A stretch of 64,000 bases of DNA from Halorubrum sp. CSM-61 (GCF_003781945.1 NZ_RJJW01000003.1:11459-75458); one strand, 5' to 3'; counted from the stretch's first letter, positions 8,725 to 17,349 are shown. The notes: generated by a model from the letters alone, not told the origin. Numbers and translations: made by a program.

Positions 8725-9327
8725 CTACAGCTCCTCGACCGCGCCGCCGTCGGCGCGCTCTCGGAACACCTGCCCCTCGATGAGCGTCACCATCGTCTCC
8801 TCGTCCTCCCACGCGTTCGGCGCGAGCTTGGCCTTCCGGCAGGCGCGCGAGAGGAACTCGGCGCCGGACCAGCCGTTCTCGACGGGGACCGTCGGGTAGA
8901 GCCAGCCGTGCGAGTTGCCGCCGTCGACGGCGACGCCGTGCGTGCCGACCTTCAGGTCGGCGAGCGGGTCGTTGGTGAGCACCGTGTTCGAGACGACGAA
9001 CACGGAGACGGTGATGTTTTCGAGCTCCTTCGGTTCGACCTCGGAGCCGCAGGAGTCGTCGGAGGCGGCCTTGATGGCGGCCTCGACGATGGCGTGACCG
9101 AGCTGGTCGGAGGTCTCCCACGCGCCGGCGCACCCGCGGAGCCGCCCCCGCCCCCTCGTGGACTCCAGCCGGACGAACGCCCCGGTTCGGGCGTAGAACG
9201 CCTCGCGCATGCTTCCGGGTTGTTCGCGCTGCCCGTGTCGAACGAACGACTCGACCGCCTCCCGCGCGAGTTCGACCGCTCGTGCACCGTCGTCGTACGA
9301 CAGCTGAACGGTCTGAGCCTCGGACAT
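8725..9327 (-). CDS. AMMECR1-domain protein (TIGR00296 family)
   Basis: 200 aa spanning the whole AMMECR1 fold. The hallmark LRGCAG motif is at about residues 64-69, preceded by ARTGAFVRLE and followed by GHAIVEAAIKAASDD and VSVFVVSN. The family occurs in archaea and eukaryotes; its molecular activity is not settled, though a nucleotide or RNA-related role and linkage to MEMO proteins have been suggested. It points away from the downstream NAPRTase and shares the upstream gap with the RNase P RNA gene, which runs the other way. Confidence 0.92.
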   Translation of the reverse strand: MSEAQTVQLSYDDGARAVELAREAVESFVRHGQREQPGSMREAFYARTGAFVRLESTRGRGRLRGCAGAWETSDQLGHAIVEAAIKAASDDSCGSEVEPKELENITVSVFVVSNTVLTNDPLADLKVGTHGVAVDGGNSHGWLYPTVPVENGWSGAEFLSRACRKAKLAPNAWEDEETMVTLIEGQVFRERADGGAVEEL

Positions 9328-9450
9328 GATAGTCCCTTACGTTGCTGACGACTTGAACGCTTCCCTTGGGAACCCGGCGGCTCGCCCCCGCTCTCCGGGG
9401 GGATAGGTGGCGAGCGATCGGGTCGCGAGCCGATTTCCCTCGGCGACCGA

Positions 9451-9462
9451 ACCCCTTATTCG
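9451..9462 (+). promoter_or_regulatory. TATA-like box of the RNase P RNA gene
   Basis: ACCCCTTATTCG lies 17-28 bp upstream of the proposed RNA 5' end (9479), a normal spacing for a haloarchaeal TATA box. Confidence 0.5.
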
Positions 9463-9478
9463 CGGGCGTCGGCTAGAC

Positions 9479-9801
9479 GCGGACGGACAGAGGGAGCCCG
9501 ACTCCCGTGCCTCTGGCATGAGGAAAGTCCCCCCACCGGCCGGACAGGCGACCGGGCACACGCCCGGAGTCGGAGACGGCTGGCTCTGGAACAGCAACGA
9601 CACCCCCCGCCTCGACCCGTGATTCGCGCGAACCAACCCGTAAGGGAAGGGAGTTAACCCGATGAGGATCGACGGGCGGGAACGGATGGAACGGCGAATC
9701 CTCGCCGGTGCAAGTCCGCGCCACAAGGTAGTCCGGCCACGGCGCGGACGCTCAGCCGAATGTCGGGACGAACCGAAGGGGGCTTACTCCCCTCAGTCCG
9801 C
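9479..9801 (+). ncRNA. rnpB: RNase P RNA (archaeal type A)
   Basis: Catalytic RNA that removes 5' leaders from pre-tRNA. The conserved 5' block GAGGAAAGTCC is at about 9520, followed by CACACGCCCGG, ACAGCAACGACACC near 9590-9603, and GGTGCAAGTCCG at about 9710. The 3' block reads GAACCGAAGGGGGCTTACTCCCC, the usual terminal pairing of archaeal RNase P RNA. GCGGAC at 9479-9484 can pair with GTCCGC at 9796-9801 to close P1, which sets the ends. Short frames crossing it are not genes. Its protein partner gene rnp1 is in the ribosomal operon at 34624. Exact termini are uncertain by a few bases. Confidence 0.92.
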
Positions 9802-9868
9802 TCGTACTCGGTAGTGTGAGGTGTTTCGGTCGGTCATTCCTACGTGATTAACCGCAAAGCGGCGGCGA

Positions 9869-9893
9869 CAACCTCCGAAGTCCCAGCCGCTCG
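9869..9893 (+). repeat. Degenerate head fragment of the hairpin repeat
   Basis: ACAACCTCCGAAGTCCCAGCCGC resembles the ACCTCCAAAGCCCCAGCCGC head of copies A-C but stops after about 25 bp. A degraded TTATAAG motif (TTACAGG) follows, and then full copy B. It looks like a truncated tandem head. Confidence 0.6.
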
Positions 9894-10285
9894 CTTACAG
9901 GTGATTGACGGTGGCTCGACGGTGAAGACCTCCAAAGCCCCAGCCGCGAGGACTCGCGCACCTCGTTGCGCTCCTCGCTCGTTCGCTCCGCTCACTCGCT
10001 GCGGTGCTTACGTCGGTGTGCTTCGCCCTCGCGGCAGGGCGAGAGCGAAGCTCTCGCTTGAAACCGGCGCGTAGCGCCGGTGACAGCGAGGCGCTTCGCG
10101 CCTCTGGCAGCCGGCGGCGAAGCCGCCGGCGACTGCCCCTTTGAGTCCCACCCGCCCGCACAGCACCGCAGCCTCACACCTCCCCAGCCTCGCGGCTCCC
10201 TTCGGTCGCCGCGTCCCTCGCGCGTGCTCCTCGTGGCCTATCGGCCACTCGGAGGCACGCGCCACCGCCTCGTTCATTTATATAC
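9894..10285 (+). repeat. Hairpin-rich dispersed repeat, copy B (rearranged)
   Basis: Same family as the copies at 4497 and 26795: it has the ACCTCCAAAGCCCCAGCC head, a GCGAGGACTCGCGC hairpin, CCCCTTTGAGTCCCAC, CAGCCTCGCGGCTC and the tail GGAGGCACGCGCCACCGC. The cassette CAGCGAGG...CTCTGGCAG...GCGAC lies before CCCCTTTGAGTCCCAC here, but after it in A and C. Its hairpins have different but still paired arms (GAGGCGC/GCGCCTC; GCCGGCGGC/GCCGCCGGC). An extra CCGGCGC/GCGCCGG hairpin and an AGAGCGAAGCTCTCG-type hairpin lie near 10040-10080. No coding capacity is evident. Confidence 0.85.
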
Positions 10286-10354
10286 AACGTAAGACGGTTG
10301 GGGGAGACGCCGATCGCGGAACAGTCCCTCTGACGCCGACGCCCCTCCCCCTAC

Positions 10355-11290
10355 CTACAGCCCGAACAGCGCCGCGCTCGCCTGTCCCGCGTTCTCCACC
10401 TCGGGGCCGTACGTGATGACGATGTAGCCGATCGTCAGGAGGAGGCTGTTGTACAGCCCGTGCATCACGGCGACGACGACGAGGTTCTCCGTGTACTCGT
10501 ACACCGCCCCGAAGATCAGGCTCGGGACGAAGAGGATGCTGATCGACGTCACCACCGCGCTCGCGCCGCCCGTCAGCGAGACCACGTGAGCGGGCGCGAA
10601 CACGGCGGCCGCGAGGAGGATGGCCGGGACCGCGGAGAGCGTCTCCCGCGCGCGGCTCTGGATGACGCCGCGGAACAGGATCTCCTCGCACGGCCCCACG
10701 ACGAGCAGCATGGCCGCGATCATGACCGGGATGATCGACGGGTTCTCCAGGGTCATCTGCGCGCCCTGGTTCTGGGCCGGCTCCGTCCCGAAGAACAACA
10801 CGAGCGAGCTCACGGTGAGCGCCGTGACGACCACGAGTATCGGGCCGAGCAGGGCGATCACGGACTCGACGACGCTCGGCCGCCGAACGCCGAGGTACGC
10901 GACGATCTCCCCGCGGTTCAGTCCTCGCCACCGCAGGTAGCCGAGACTGACGCCGACGAACGCGACGACTTGCCCGACGACGAACGGTACGACGAACGAG
11001 CCGAGGAGCGACGGCTCCCGCCCGGTGAACGCCGCGACGCCGAAGACGACGCCCCCGACGAGCGTGGTGACGGCGAGGAGGCCGAGGATGCCCGCGACGC
11101 CCAGTCCGAACGCGACGCCGACCGTTCGCAGCGCGGACCCCCCGCCTCTCTCCTCGGGCGGGTCGGCGGCGTCGACCGCCGTACGGGCGTCACCGGGCTC
11201 GCCGCCGTCGCGGGCGGCGGTGTTCGCCGGATCGTCGCGCTCTCGCCCGCCGTCGCCGGACTCGGCGTCGAACTCGGAGGGATCGCTCAT
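10355..11290 (-). CDS. CPBP-family (CAAX protease/Abi-type) membrane metalloprotease
   Basis: 311 aa. The first 70 or so residues are acidic and disordered; about eight transmembrane helices follow. The catalytic core is readable: motif 1 CEEILFRGVIQSR (Glu-Glu with Arg), motif 2 FAPAHVVSL and motif 3 VVAVMHGLYNS supply the Glu and His ligands. Members are intramembrane glutamic/metallo-proteases; substrates in archaea are unknown. The acidic N-terminal extension is probably cytoplasmic. It reads towards repeat copy B and is transcribed away from the NUDIX gene region. Confidence 0.9.
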   Translation of the reverse strand: MSDPSEFDAESGDGGRERDDPANTAARDGGEPGDARTAVDAADPPEERGGGSALRTVGVAFGLGVAGILGLLAVTTLVGGVVFGVAAFTGREPSLLGSFVVPFVVGQVVAFVGVSLGYLRWRGLNRGEIVAYLGVRRPSVVESVIALLGPILVVVTALTVSSLVLFFGTEPAQNQGAQMTLENPSIIPVMIAAMLLVVGPCEEILFRGVIQSRARETLSAVPAILLAAAVFAPAHVVSLTGGASAVVTSISILFVPSLIFGAVYEYTENLVVVAVMHGLYNSLLLTIGYIVITYGPEVENAGQASAALFGL

Positions 11291-11405
11291 TACCTCCCGG
11301 TACGAACCGCCGGCTCAAAGGCCTGTCCGTCGTCGCTCCGGTCATCGGATTCCGGTGACCGGTGCCCTCTCGATCCCGGCGACCGTCTCGGATCCCGGCC
11401 CCGGC

Positions 11406-11963
11406 TCACCGGTGTAAGAGCTCGTACCACAGCACGGCGGTCACGGTCCGCCCGTCCCGGAGCCCCTCGTCGACGACCGCTTCGAGCAGCTCGTCGTACG
11501 GCACCGTCTCGACCGCGATCGACTCGTTGTGGTCGAGGTCCCGCTCGGCGGTCGGCTCGCAGCCGGTCGCGAGGAAGTGGTGGTGGACCGAGTTCGCGAT
11601 CCCGTTCGTCGGTTCCACCGTCGTCAGGCGCTCGAAGGCGTCGGCCTCGTACCCGGTCTCCTCCGCGAGCTCGCGGGCCGCGGCGCGTTCGAGGTCGTCC
11701 GCGTCCTCCGGCTCCACCGACCCCGCGGGGAGCCCGCGGTTGACCCGGCCGACCGCCTGCCGCCACTCGTCGATGACGACCGCGTCACCGTCGGGGGTGA
11801 AGGGGAGCACCACGACCGCCGGCGACTCGTCGACGTAGTGGTACCCGTCGGTCTCGCCGTCGGGGAAGCGAACCTCGTCGCGGCGCACGCCGAAGCCGGG
11901 ACAGCGGTAGTCGATGTCGGTGTCGAGCGTCTCCCACGCGAGCTCGTCGGCGGAGTCGTCCAT
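11406..11963 (-). CDS. NUDIX hydrolase (ADP-ribose pyrophosphatase-like)
   Basis: 185 aa from MDDSADEL. The fold is evident from VVVLPFTPDGDAVVIDEWRQAVGR, LPAGSVEPEDADD and RAAARELAEETGY. The last matches REUxEExGU of the Nudix box; the spacing upstream of the box is slightly longer than the strict consensus. The QxVGR and AGSVEP elements are typical of ADP-sugar pyrophosphatases, so ADP-ribose or a similar nucleotide sugar is the likely substrate. The chosen start avoids an Arg/Pro-rich upstream extension. Confidence 0.87.
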   Translation of the reverse strand: MDDSADELAWETLDTDIDYRCPGFGVRRDEVRFPDGETDGYHYVDESPAVVVLPFTPDGDAVVIDEWRQAVGRVNRGLPAGSVEPEDADDLERAAARELAEETGYEADAFERLTTVEPTNGIANSVHHHFLATGCEPTAERDLDHNESIAVETVPYDELLEAVVDEGLRDGRTVTAVLWYELLHR

Positions 11964-12049
11964 GCGTCGCGGTCGGCGCTGGGGCACCTAAATCCCCGCA
12001 CTCGACGGCGGCGACGGTGAGCCGACGGGAGACCGGCCTCGATACCCCG

Positions 12050-13540
12050 CTACGACCAGTCGCCCAACGAGGCCTGCCCGTCGGCGTCGCGCGGGTCGGG
12101 CTCCGCCCCGTCGTCCGCGTCGCCCTCGCCTCGCTCTCCCGTGCTCGGCTCGTCGTCCACCCAGTCGGTGAGCTTCCCGCCGTCGCCGTCGGCGGCGACC
12201 GATCGGGGGCCGAGGTCGGTGTCGCCGTCGCCGTTGCGGCCGACGTTGCGTTCGCCGTCGCCGTCCCGGCTTCGTCCACTGCCTCCTCCCGCCCCGTTCC
12301 CGCCGTCCCCTCCCGGGTCGAACCCGCCGAGCGTCGCCTGATCGCTCTCGGCGAAGTCGAGCTTCGAGACGCGCACCCCGAGCTTGCGGACCCGGTCGCC
12401 GGCGAACTCGTCGAGGAGGTCCAGCGCCACCGACTCCACGAGGTCGGGGTCGTCGACGGGGCCGGGGAGGCTCCGGGCGCGGGTGTTCACCTCGTAGGGC
12501 GGCTCGACCGCCTTGATCCCGATGGTACGGTACAGACATCCCCGCTCTCGGGCGCGGCGGGCCACGTCGGCGGCGAGCGCGCGCACCGTCTCCCGCTTGC
12601 GCTCCTCGTCGGCCGTCGCCGACAGCGACGACTCCCGCGAGAGGCTCTTGGGGAGCCCCGTGGGCGTGACCTCCCGGTCGTCCTCGCCCCGCGCGCGCCG
12701 GTACAGCTCCCGGCCGCGGTCGCCGAGCTCCTCGCCGAGCCGGTCGGGGTCGGCGGCCGCGAGGTCGCCCGCGGTCTCGATCCCCAGATCCGCCAGCGTC
12801 CGCTCCGTCACCGGGCCGACGCCGTGGATCTCGGCGGTCGGCAGCGACGCGAGGAAGGGTTCCACTTCGCCCGGGGTGACGACGACGAGCCCGTCCGGCT
12901 TGTCGGCGTCGCTGGCGACCTTCGCGGTCGACATGTTCGGCGCGACGCCGACGCTCGCGGGCACCCCGGCCTCGCGCTCGATGCGCTGTTTGACGTGCCG
13001 GGCGTACCCCTCCGCCAGCGTCCGGACCTCGGCGGGGCCGGCCGCGGCGCTCGGCGGGGGATCGGCGGGGTCGCCGGCGGCGTCCCACGCGGTCCGGTCG
13101 GTGACGTCGAGGTACGCCTCGTCGACGCTCACCTCGCGGAGCGTGTCGGCGCAGTCGCGGAGGACGGCCTTCACGTCGCTCGCGACCTCCTTGTAGTAGT
13201 CGAGGTCGACGGGGAGATAGCGTCCGGCCTCCTCGGGATCGGGCGCGTCCGGGTCGTCGGGGTCGGCGTTCGCCCGCCGGGGGAGCAGGTCGAGCGCCTC
13301 CGATATCGGCATCGCGCTCTCGACGCCGAACGCGCGGGCCTCGTAGCTCGCGGTCGCGACCGCGCCGATCGTCTCGCCCGCCTCGTAGCCCATGCCGACG
13401 ACGAGGGGCTCGCCCGTCAGTTCGGGACGACGGAGGCGCTCGCAGGAGGCGTAAAAGCAGTCCATGTCGACGTGGAAGACGACGCGGTCGCTCCCCGCGT
13501 CGTCGTCCGCCTCGGTCCCCGGGAGCGTTCCGCCCGCCAT
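12050..13540 (-). CDS. dinB: DNA polymerase IV (Y family)
   Basis: 496 aa; translesion polymerase. The catalytic motifs are VFHVDMDCFYASCE (first metal Asp) and EVSVDEAYLDVT (second carboxylates). Motifs GVAPNMSTAKVASD and the helix-hairpin-helix VGPVTERTLADLGI follow, then the little-finger domain with TGLPKSLSRESSL. After about residue 410 there is an acidic Gly/Asp-rich tail carrying SDQATLGGF and, at the very C-terminus, GQASLGDWS, two sequences resembling PCNA-interacting peptides. The start at ATG 13540 gives MAGGTLPG; the frame continues upstream with shadow composition. It is divergent from the LOV kinase gene, starts 157 bp apart. Confidence 0.94.
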   Translation of the reverse strand: MAGGTLPGTEADDDAGSDRVVFHVDMDCFYASCERLRRPELTGEPLVVGMGYEAGETIGAVATASYEARAFGVESAMPISEALDLLPRRANADPDDPDAPDPEEAGRYLPVDLDYYKEVASDVKAVLRDCADTLREVSVDEAYLDVTDRTAWDAAGDPADPPPSAAAGPAEVRTLAEGYARHVKQRIEREAGVPASVGVAPNMSTAKVASDADKPDGLVVVTPGEVEPFLASLPTAEIHGVGPVTERTLADLGIETAGDLAAADPDRLGEELGDRGRELYRRARGEDDREVTPTGLPKSLSRESSLSATADEERKRETVRALAADVARRARERGCLYRTIGIKAVEPPYEVNTRARSLPGPVDDPDLVESVALDLLDEFAGDRVRKLGVRVSKLDFAESDQATLGGFDPGGDGGNGAGGGSGRSRDGDGERNVGRNGDGDTDLGPRSVAADGDGGKLTDWVDDEPSTGERGEGDADDGAEPDPRDADGQASLGDWS

Positions 13541-13697
13541 CGCCGGAGGCTCCGCGCCGCGCGCCCTTAAGAATCCGCCACGCGGGGCGGTAGTGGAACG
13601 GTACCACAGCGGTAGTGAAACCGGCGGGAACACCCGCGTCCTCACGACTGATATCCGGGCCGACATTCGTTTACCCGGAGGGCCCGAAGACCGCGCC

Positions 13698-15479
13698 ATG
13701 TCCGAACGGATCGACGTGTTACACGTCGACGACGACCCGTCCGTGCTGGACCTCACGGAGGCGTACCTCGAACGCGAGCTGGAGTCCGTCGCGGTGACGA
13801 GCGTCGCGGAGCCGTCGGCCGTACTCGAACGGCTCGACGAGGCGGAGTTCGACTGCGTCGTCAGCGACTACGACATGCCCGGCACCGACGGGCTGGAGCT
13901 CTTCGAGGCGATCCACGCCGACCACAGCCGGCTCCCGTTCGTCCTCTACACCGGGAAGGGGTCGGAGGAGATCGCCAGTCAGGCGCTCAACGCGGGCGTC
14001 ACCGGCTACTTCCAGAAGGGCGGCCCCGAGCAGCTCCGCCGGCTCGCGAACCGGGTCGAGCAGGCGGTCGAGGAGCACCGGACCCGCGAGATCGCCGACC
14101 GCTACTCGACGGTCATCGACGCGCTGGGCTACCCCGTCTACGTCGTCGACGAGACCGGCGTCTTCCGGTTCGTCAACGAGCCGTTCGCGGCGCTGACCGG
14201 CTACGACCGCGAGGAGATCGTCGGAAGCAAGCCGGGCCTGATCAAAGACGAGACGGCGGTTGCGGAGGCGGAAGACCGGCTCGGTCGGGTCCTCTCCAGT
14301 TCCGGGCCCGACGTGGAGCGCTTCTCGGTCGACATCGTCCCGAAGGAGGGCGGACCGATCCCCTGCCGGGACCACATGGCCGCGCTCCCGTACGAGGGCG
14401 AGTCGTTCGAGGGGAGCGTCGGCATCCTCCGGGACGTGTCCGACGAGCGCGCGCGCCGCGAGGAGCTGGAGACGAAGAACCGGGCGCTCGACGAGGCCCC
14501 CGTCGGCATCACGATCACCGACCCGGACCTGCCGGACAACCCGATGGTGTACGTCAACGACCGGTTCGTCGAGATGACCGGCTACGACCGCGAGGACGCG
14601 GTCGGCGTCAACTGCCGGTTCTTACAGGGCGCAGACACCGACGAGGAGACGGTCGCCCGGCTCCGCGAGGCGATCGACGCCGAGGAGCCGGAGAGCGTCG
14701 AGCTGTTGAACTACCGGAAGGACGGCACGCCGTTCTGGAACCGCGTCAGCGTCGCGCCGCTCCGCGACGGCGAGGGGTCGGTCTCGGAGTGGGTCGGCTT
14801 CCAGGAGGACATCACGGCGTTCAAGGAGCGCGAGGCGGCGCTCCAACGCCAGAACGAGCGGCTCGACGCCTTCGCCGGCATCGTGAGCCACGACCTCCGG
14901 AACCCGCTCAACGTCGCGCAGGGGCGCGTCGAACTGGCGCGAGAGGCGGCGGACGACCCGGAACACCTCGACGCCGCGGCCGACGCGCTCGACCGGATCG
15001 AGTCGATCGTGGAGCACACACTCACGCTCGCCCGCGAGGGCGAGACCGTCGGCGACCCGGAGCCGGTCGCGGTCGCCGGGGTCGCCGCCGACAGCTGGGA
15101 GACGGTCGACACCGGCGCGGCGTCGCTGTCGAACGAGGCGGACGGCGAGGTGTTGGCCGACCCGGACCGGCTCCGCAACCTGTTCGAGAACCTCGTTCGC
15201 AATTCGATCGAACACGCCGGCGACGACGTGCGGATCCGCGTCGGCGACCTCGAAGACGGGTTCTACGTCGAAGACGACGGGCCCGGGATCCCCGAATCCG
15301 TCCGCGACGCCCTCTTCGAGCCCGGGGAGAGCGGGGTCAACGGCAACACGGGCTTCGGGCTGGCGATCGTCCAGGAGATCGCCACCGCCCACGGGTGGAC
15401 CGTCGAGGCGGTCGACGCGGCCGACGGGGGCGCGCGCTTCGAGATCCGCGGCGTCCAGCGCCCGCCGCAGTCGGCGTAG
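13698..15479 (+). CDS. Hybrid sensor histidine kinase REC-PAS-LOV-HisKA-HATPase
   Basis: 593 aa, soluble. Receiver domain 1-125: acidic pocket Asp11-Asp13, phosphoacceptor Asp57 in SDYDMPG, Lys107. PAS at about 130-250. A second PAS at about 260-380 holds GVNCRFLQG (Cys306) and LLNYRKDGTPFWN, the signature of FMN-binding LOV photosensors whose Cys forms the light adduct. HisKA has SHDLRNPLN (His398); the HATPase has NLVRNSIEH (N box) and DDGPGIP. It probably senses blue light (or redox state via flavin) and phosphorylates an unlinked regulator; the receiver may be a phosphate sink or input. ATG chosen at the conserved receiver start. The divergent neighbour is DNA polymerase IV. Confidence 0.93.
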   Translation: MSERIDVLHVDDDPSVLDLTEAYLERELESVAVTSVAEPSAVLERLDEAEFDCVVSDYDMPGTDGLELFEAIHADHSRLPFVLYTGKGSEEIASQALNAGVTGYFQKGGPEQLRRLANRVEQAVEEHRTREIADRYSTVIDALGYPVYVVDETGVFRFVNEPFAALTGYDREEIVGSKPGLIKDETAVAEAEDRLGRVLSSSGPDVERFSVDIVPKEGGPIPCRDHMAALPYEGESFEGSVGILRDVSDERARREELETKNRALDEAPVGITITDPDLPDNPMVYVNDRFVEMTGYDREDAVGVNCRFLQGADTDEETVARLREAIDAEEPESVELLNYRKDGTPFWNRVSVAPLRDGEGSVSEWVGFQEDITAFKEREAALQRQNERLDAFAGIVSHDLRNPLNVAQGRVELAREAADDPEHLDAAADALDRIESIVEHTLTLAREGETVGDPEPVAVAGVAADSWETVDTGAASLSNEADGEVLADPDRLRNLFENLVRNSIEHAGDDVRIRVGDLEDGFYVEDDGPGIPESVRDALFEPGESGVNGNTGFGLAIVQEIATAHGWTVEAVDAADGGARFEIRGVQRPPQSA

Positions 15480-15619
15480 CGTCTCGCGTTGAACGCGAAA
15501 CCCGCCGCGGCGGGCCGGAACCGGATCGATCCACCGCGGCGGGATCGCCCCCGCCGCCGGAACCGGATCGATCCCCCCGTTCGCAAACGCCTTTGAACTC
15601 GCGGACGAACCCGTGACCG

Positions 15620-16936
15620 ATGGGAGTGCTCTCGGGCGTCGCCGACACCGACCGCCGGGTCATCGTGCTCGCGCTCGCCCGGATGGTCGGCGCCGCCGGC
15701 AACTCCTTTCTCATCGTCGTCTTACCGCTGTACATCGCGAGCGACCTCGTCGACGTCGAGTCGCTCCTCGGGACCGCGGTCGGGGTCGGCGCGGCGTCGG
15801 TGACGCTGACCGAGCCGCTGCTGATCGGGCTCGTGCTCTCGCTTTTCGGCTTCCTCAACAGCCTCTCGCAGCCCCTGACGGGTCGGCTCTCCGACCGGAC
15901 CGGCATGCGACGCCCCTTCGTGTTGGCCGGCATCCTCCTCCTGGGGACCGCGAGCGGGCTCTACACGGTCGCGGACGCCTACTGGCAGCTGATCGCGCTC
16001 CGCGCGGCGCAGGGGTTCGGCGCGGCGCTCATCATCCCCGCGACGGTCGCGCTGGTCAACGAGTACGCCGCGAGCGACGCCGACCGCGGCGGCAACTTCG
16101 GCGTGTACAACACCTTCCGGCTGATCGGGTTCGGCTTCGGGCCGGTGCTGGCCGGCGCCGTCGTCCAGCGCGGCCCGTACGACCTCTCGCCGATCGGGCT
16201 CCCGGTGATCGACGGGTTCGACGCCGCGTTCGCGGCGGCCTGCGCCGGGGCGTACCTCAGCTTCGCGCTCGTCTTCCTCCTCGTGCGCGACGCGGCCGAG
16301 TCGAGCGAGGCGAGCGACGACCTCTCGATCCGGGTCCGCGGCGAGGGGCGCCCGCTCGACCCCGTGTTCGCGCTCGGGCTGGCGACGGTCGCGATGGGGA
16401 TCTGCATCGCGCTGTTCGCGACCCTCCAGAACCAGGTGAACGTCCGGCTCGATCAGGCGCCGGTGTGGTTCGGGCTCCAGTTCGGGGCGGTCACGGTCGC
16501 GAACGTCCTGTTTCAGGTGCCGATCGGACAGGCGAGCGACCGGATCGGGCGCCGGCCCTTCCTGTTGGCCGGGTTCGCCCTGCTCGCCCCCACGACGCTC
16601 CTGCAGGGGATCGTCACCGGGCCGCTGGTGATGACGCTCGTCCGGCTGGCGCAGGGGATCGCCGTCGCGTGCGTGTTCGCGCCGTCGCTGGCGCTCGCGG
16701 GCGACCTCGCGCGGGAGGGCGAGTCCGGCACGACGCTGTCGGTGCTCACGATGGGGTTCGGCTTCGGGGTCGCGATCGGTCCGCTGGCGTCCGGCTGGCT
16801 CGTCGGCTTCGGCTTCGTCGTCCCCTTCGCGGTCGGCGCCGCGCTCGCCGTCGCCGCGCTCGCGTGCGTCGCGACGCAGGTCGAGGAGACGCTGGGGGTC
16901 GGCGACGACGCCGCGGACGCGGCCGCGGCGGACTGA
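15620..16936 (+). CDS. MFS transporter
   Basis: 438 aa with about 12 hydrophobic helices in two halves. The loop between TM2 and TM3 reads GRLSDRTGMRRPF and its counterpart in the second half reads GQASDRIGRRPF, both matching the major facilitator GxxxDRxGRR signature. A charged central loop (DAAESSEASDDLSIRVRGEGRPL) separates the halves. The substrate cannot be told from the sequence; the profile is like drug or sugar efflux-type DHA1 carriers. It stands alone on the plus strand. Confidence 0.9.
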   Translation: MGVLSGVADTDRRVIVLALARMVGAAGNSFLIVVLPLYIASDLVDVESLLGTAVGVGAASVTLTEPLLIGLVLSLFGFLNSLSQPLTGRLSDRTGMRRPFVLAGILLLGTASGLYTVADAYWQLIALRAAQGFGAALIIPATVALVNEYAASDADRGGNFGVYNTFRLIGFGFGPVLAGAVVQRGPYDLSPIGLPVIDGFDAAFAAACAGAYLSFALVFLLVRDAAESSEASDDLSIRVRGEGRPLDPVFALGLATVAMGICIALFATLQNQVNVRLDQAPVWFGLQFGAVTVANVLFQVPIGQASDRIGRRPFLLAGFALLAPTTLLQGIVTGPLVMTLVRLAQGIAVACVFAPSLALAGDLAREGESGTTLSVLTMGFGFGVAIGPLASGWLVGFGFVVPFAVGAALAVAALACVATQVEETLGVGDDAADAAAAD

Positions 16937-16965
16937 CGGCGGACGCGCTCGCCGCCGACTGATTC

Positions 16966-16973
16966 TTATAAGT
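16966..16973 (+). promoter_or_regulatory. TATA box of leaderless gene at 16997
   Basis: TTCTTATAAG centred near 16969 lies about 27 bp upstream of the GTG at 16997, so transcription should begin at or next to the start codon (leaderless mRNA). Confidence 0.55.
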
Positions 16974-16996
16974 GCCCGACGGCCGAACCGACGGCC

Positions 16997-17275
16997 GTGT
17001 CCCGCGATCGCGTCCACTGCGTCGACTGTCGGGAGCCAATCCCGAGCGACGCCCGGATCTGTCCCCACTGCGAGGCCGTCCAGCCGTCGCCGCTCCTCGA
17101 CGTCGGCGTCGCCGTCGCCGGCGTGTTCGCGTTCGTCTTCGGGGGTATTCTCGCGTTAATGACGCTGGGAACGACCCGCATGCTCGGGTTCGCGCTGATC
17201 GTGGTCGGGTTCGGCCTCGCCGTCGGCGGGTACACTCGCCATATCGACCGACAGGCCGGGCGTCGGGGGCGGTGA
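16997..17275 (+). CDS. Zinc-ribbon membrane protein
   Basis: 92 aa starting at GTG. The N-terminus has a zinc ribbon HCVDCREPIPSDARICPHCEA (CxxC...CxxC) on the cytoplasmic side. Two hydrophobic helices follow (about 33-54 and 60-80) and a basic tail ends the protein. This one-ribbon, two-helix layout is common in haloarchaea with unknown function. The start is supported by a TATA box 27 bp upstream. Confidence 0.85.
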   Translation: MSRDRVHCVDCREPIPSDARICPHCEAVQPSPLLDVGVAVAGVFAFVFGGILALMTLGTTRMLGFALIVVGFGLAVGGYTRHIDRQAGRRGR

Positions 17276-17315
17276 GCGTCGGACAGTTCCGATCCGAGGA
17301 CATTCACGTCTCTCG

Positions 17316-17324
17316 ACCTTTTAA
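17316..17324 (+). promoter_or_regulatory. TATA box of the 17350 gene
   Basis: CCTTTTAAG lies about 27-30 bp upstream of the ATG at 17350, the usual haloarchaeal promoter position for a leaderless or near-leaderless mRNA. Confidence 0.5.
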
Positions 17325-17349
17325 GTTAGGTGAGGACCCACGTGATACC

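Noticed and set aside
7466-9133. A long minus-strand frame across the NAPRTase and AMMECR1 genes
   Set aside because: It overlaps two well-supported genes and has Arg-rich, motif-free translation.
9866-10416. Open frames on both strands across repeat copy B
   Set aside because: Same block-derived composition, no start signal, no similarity between the copies' translations.
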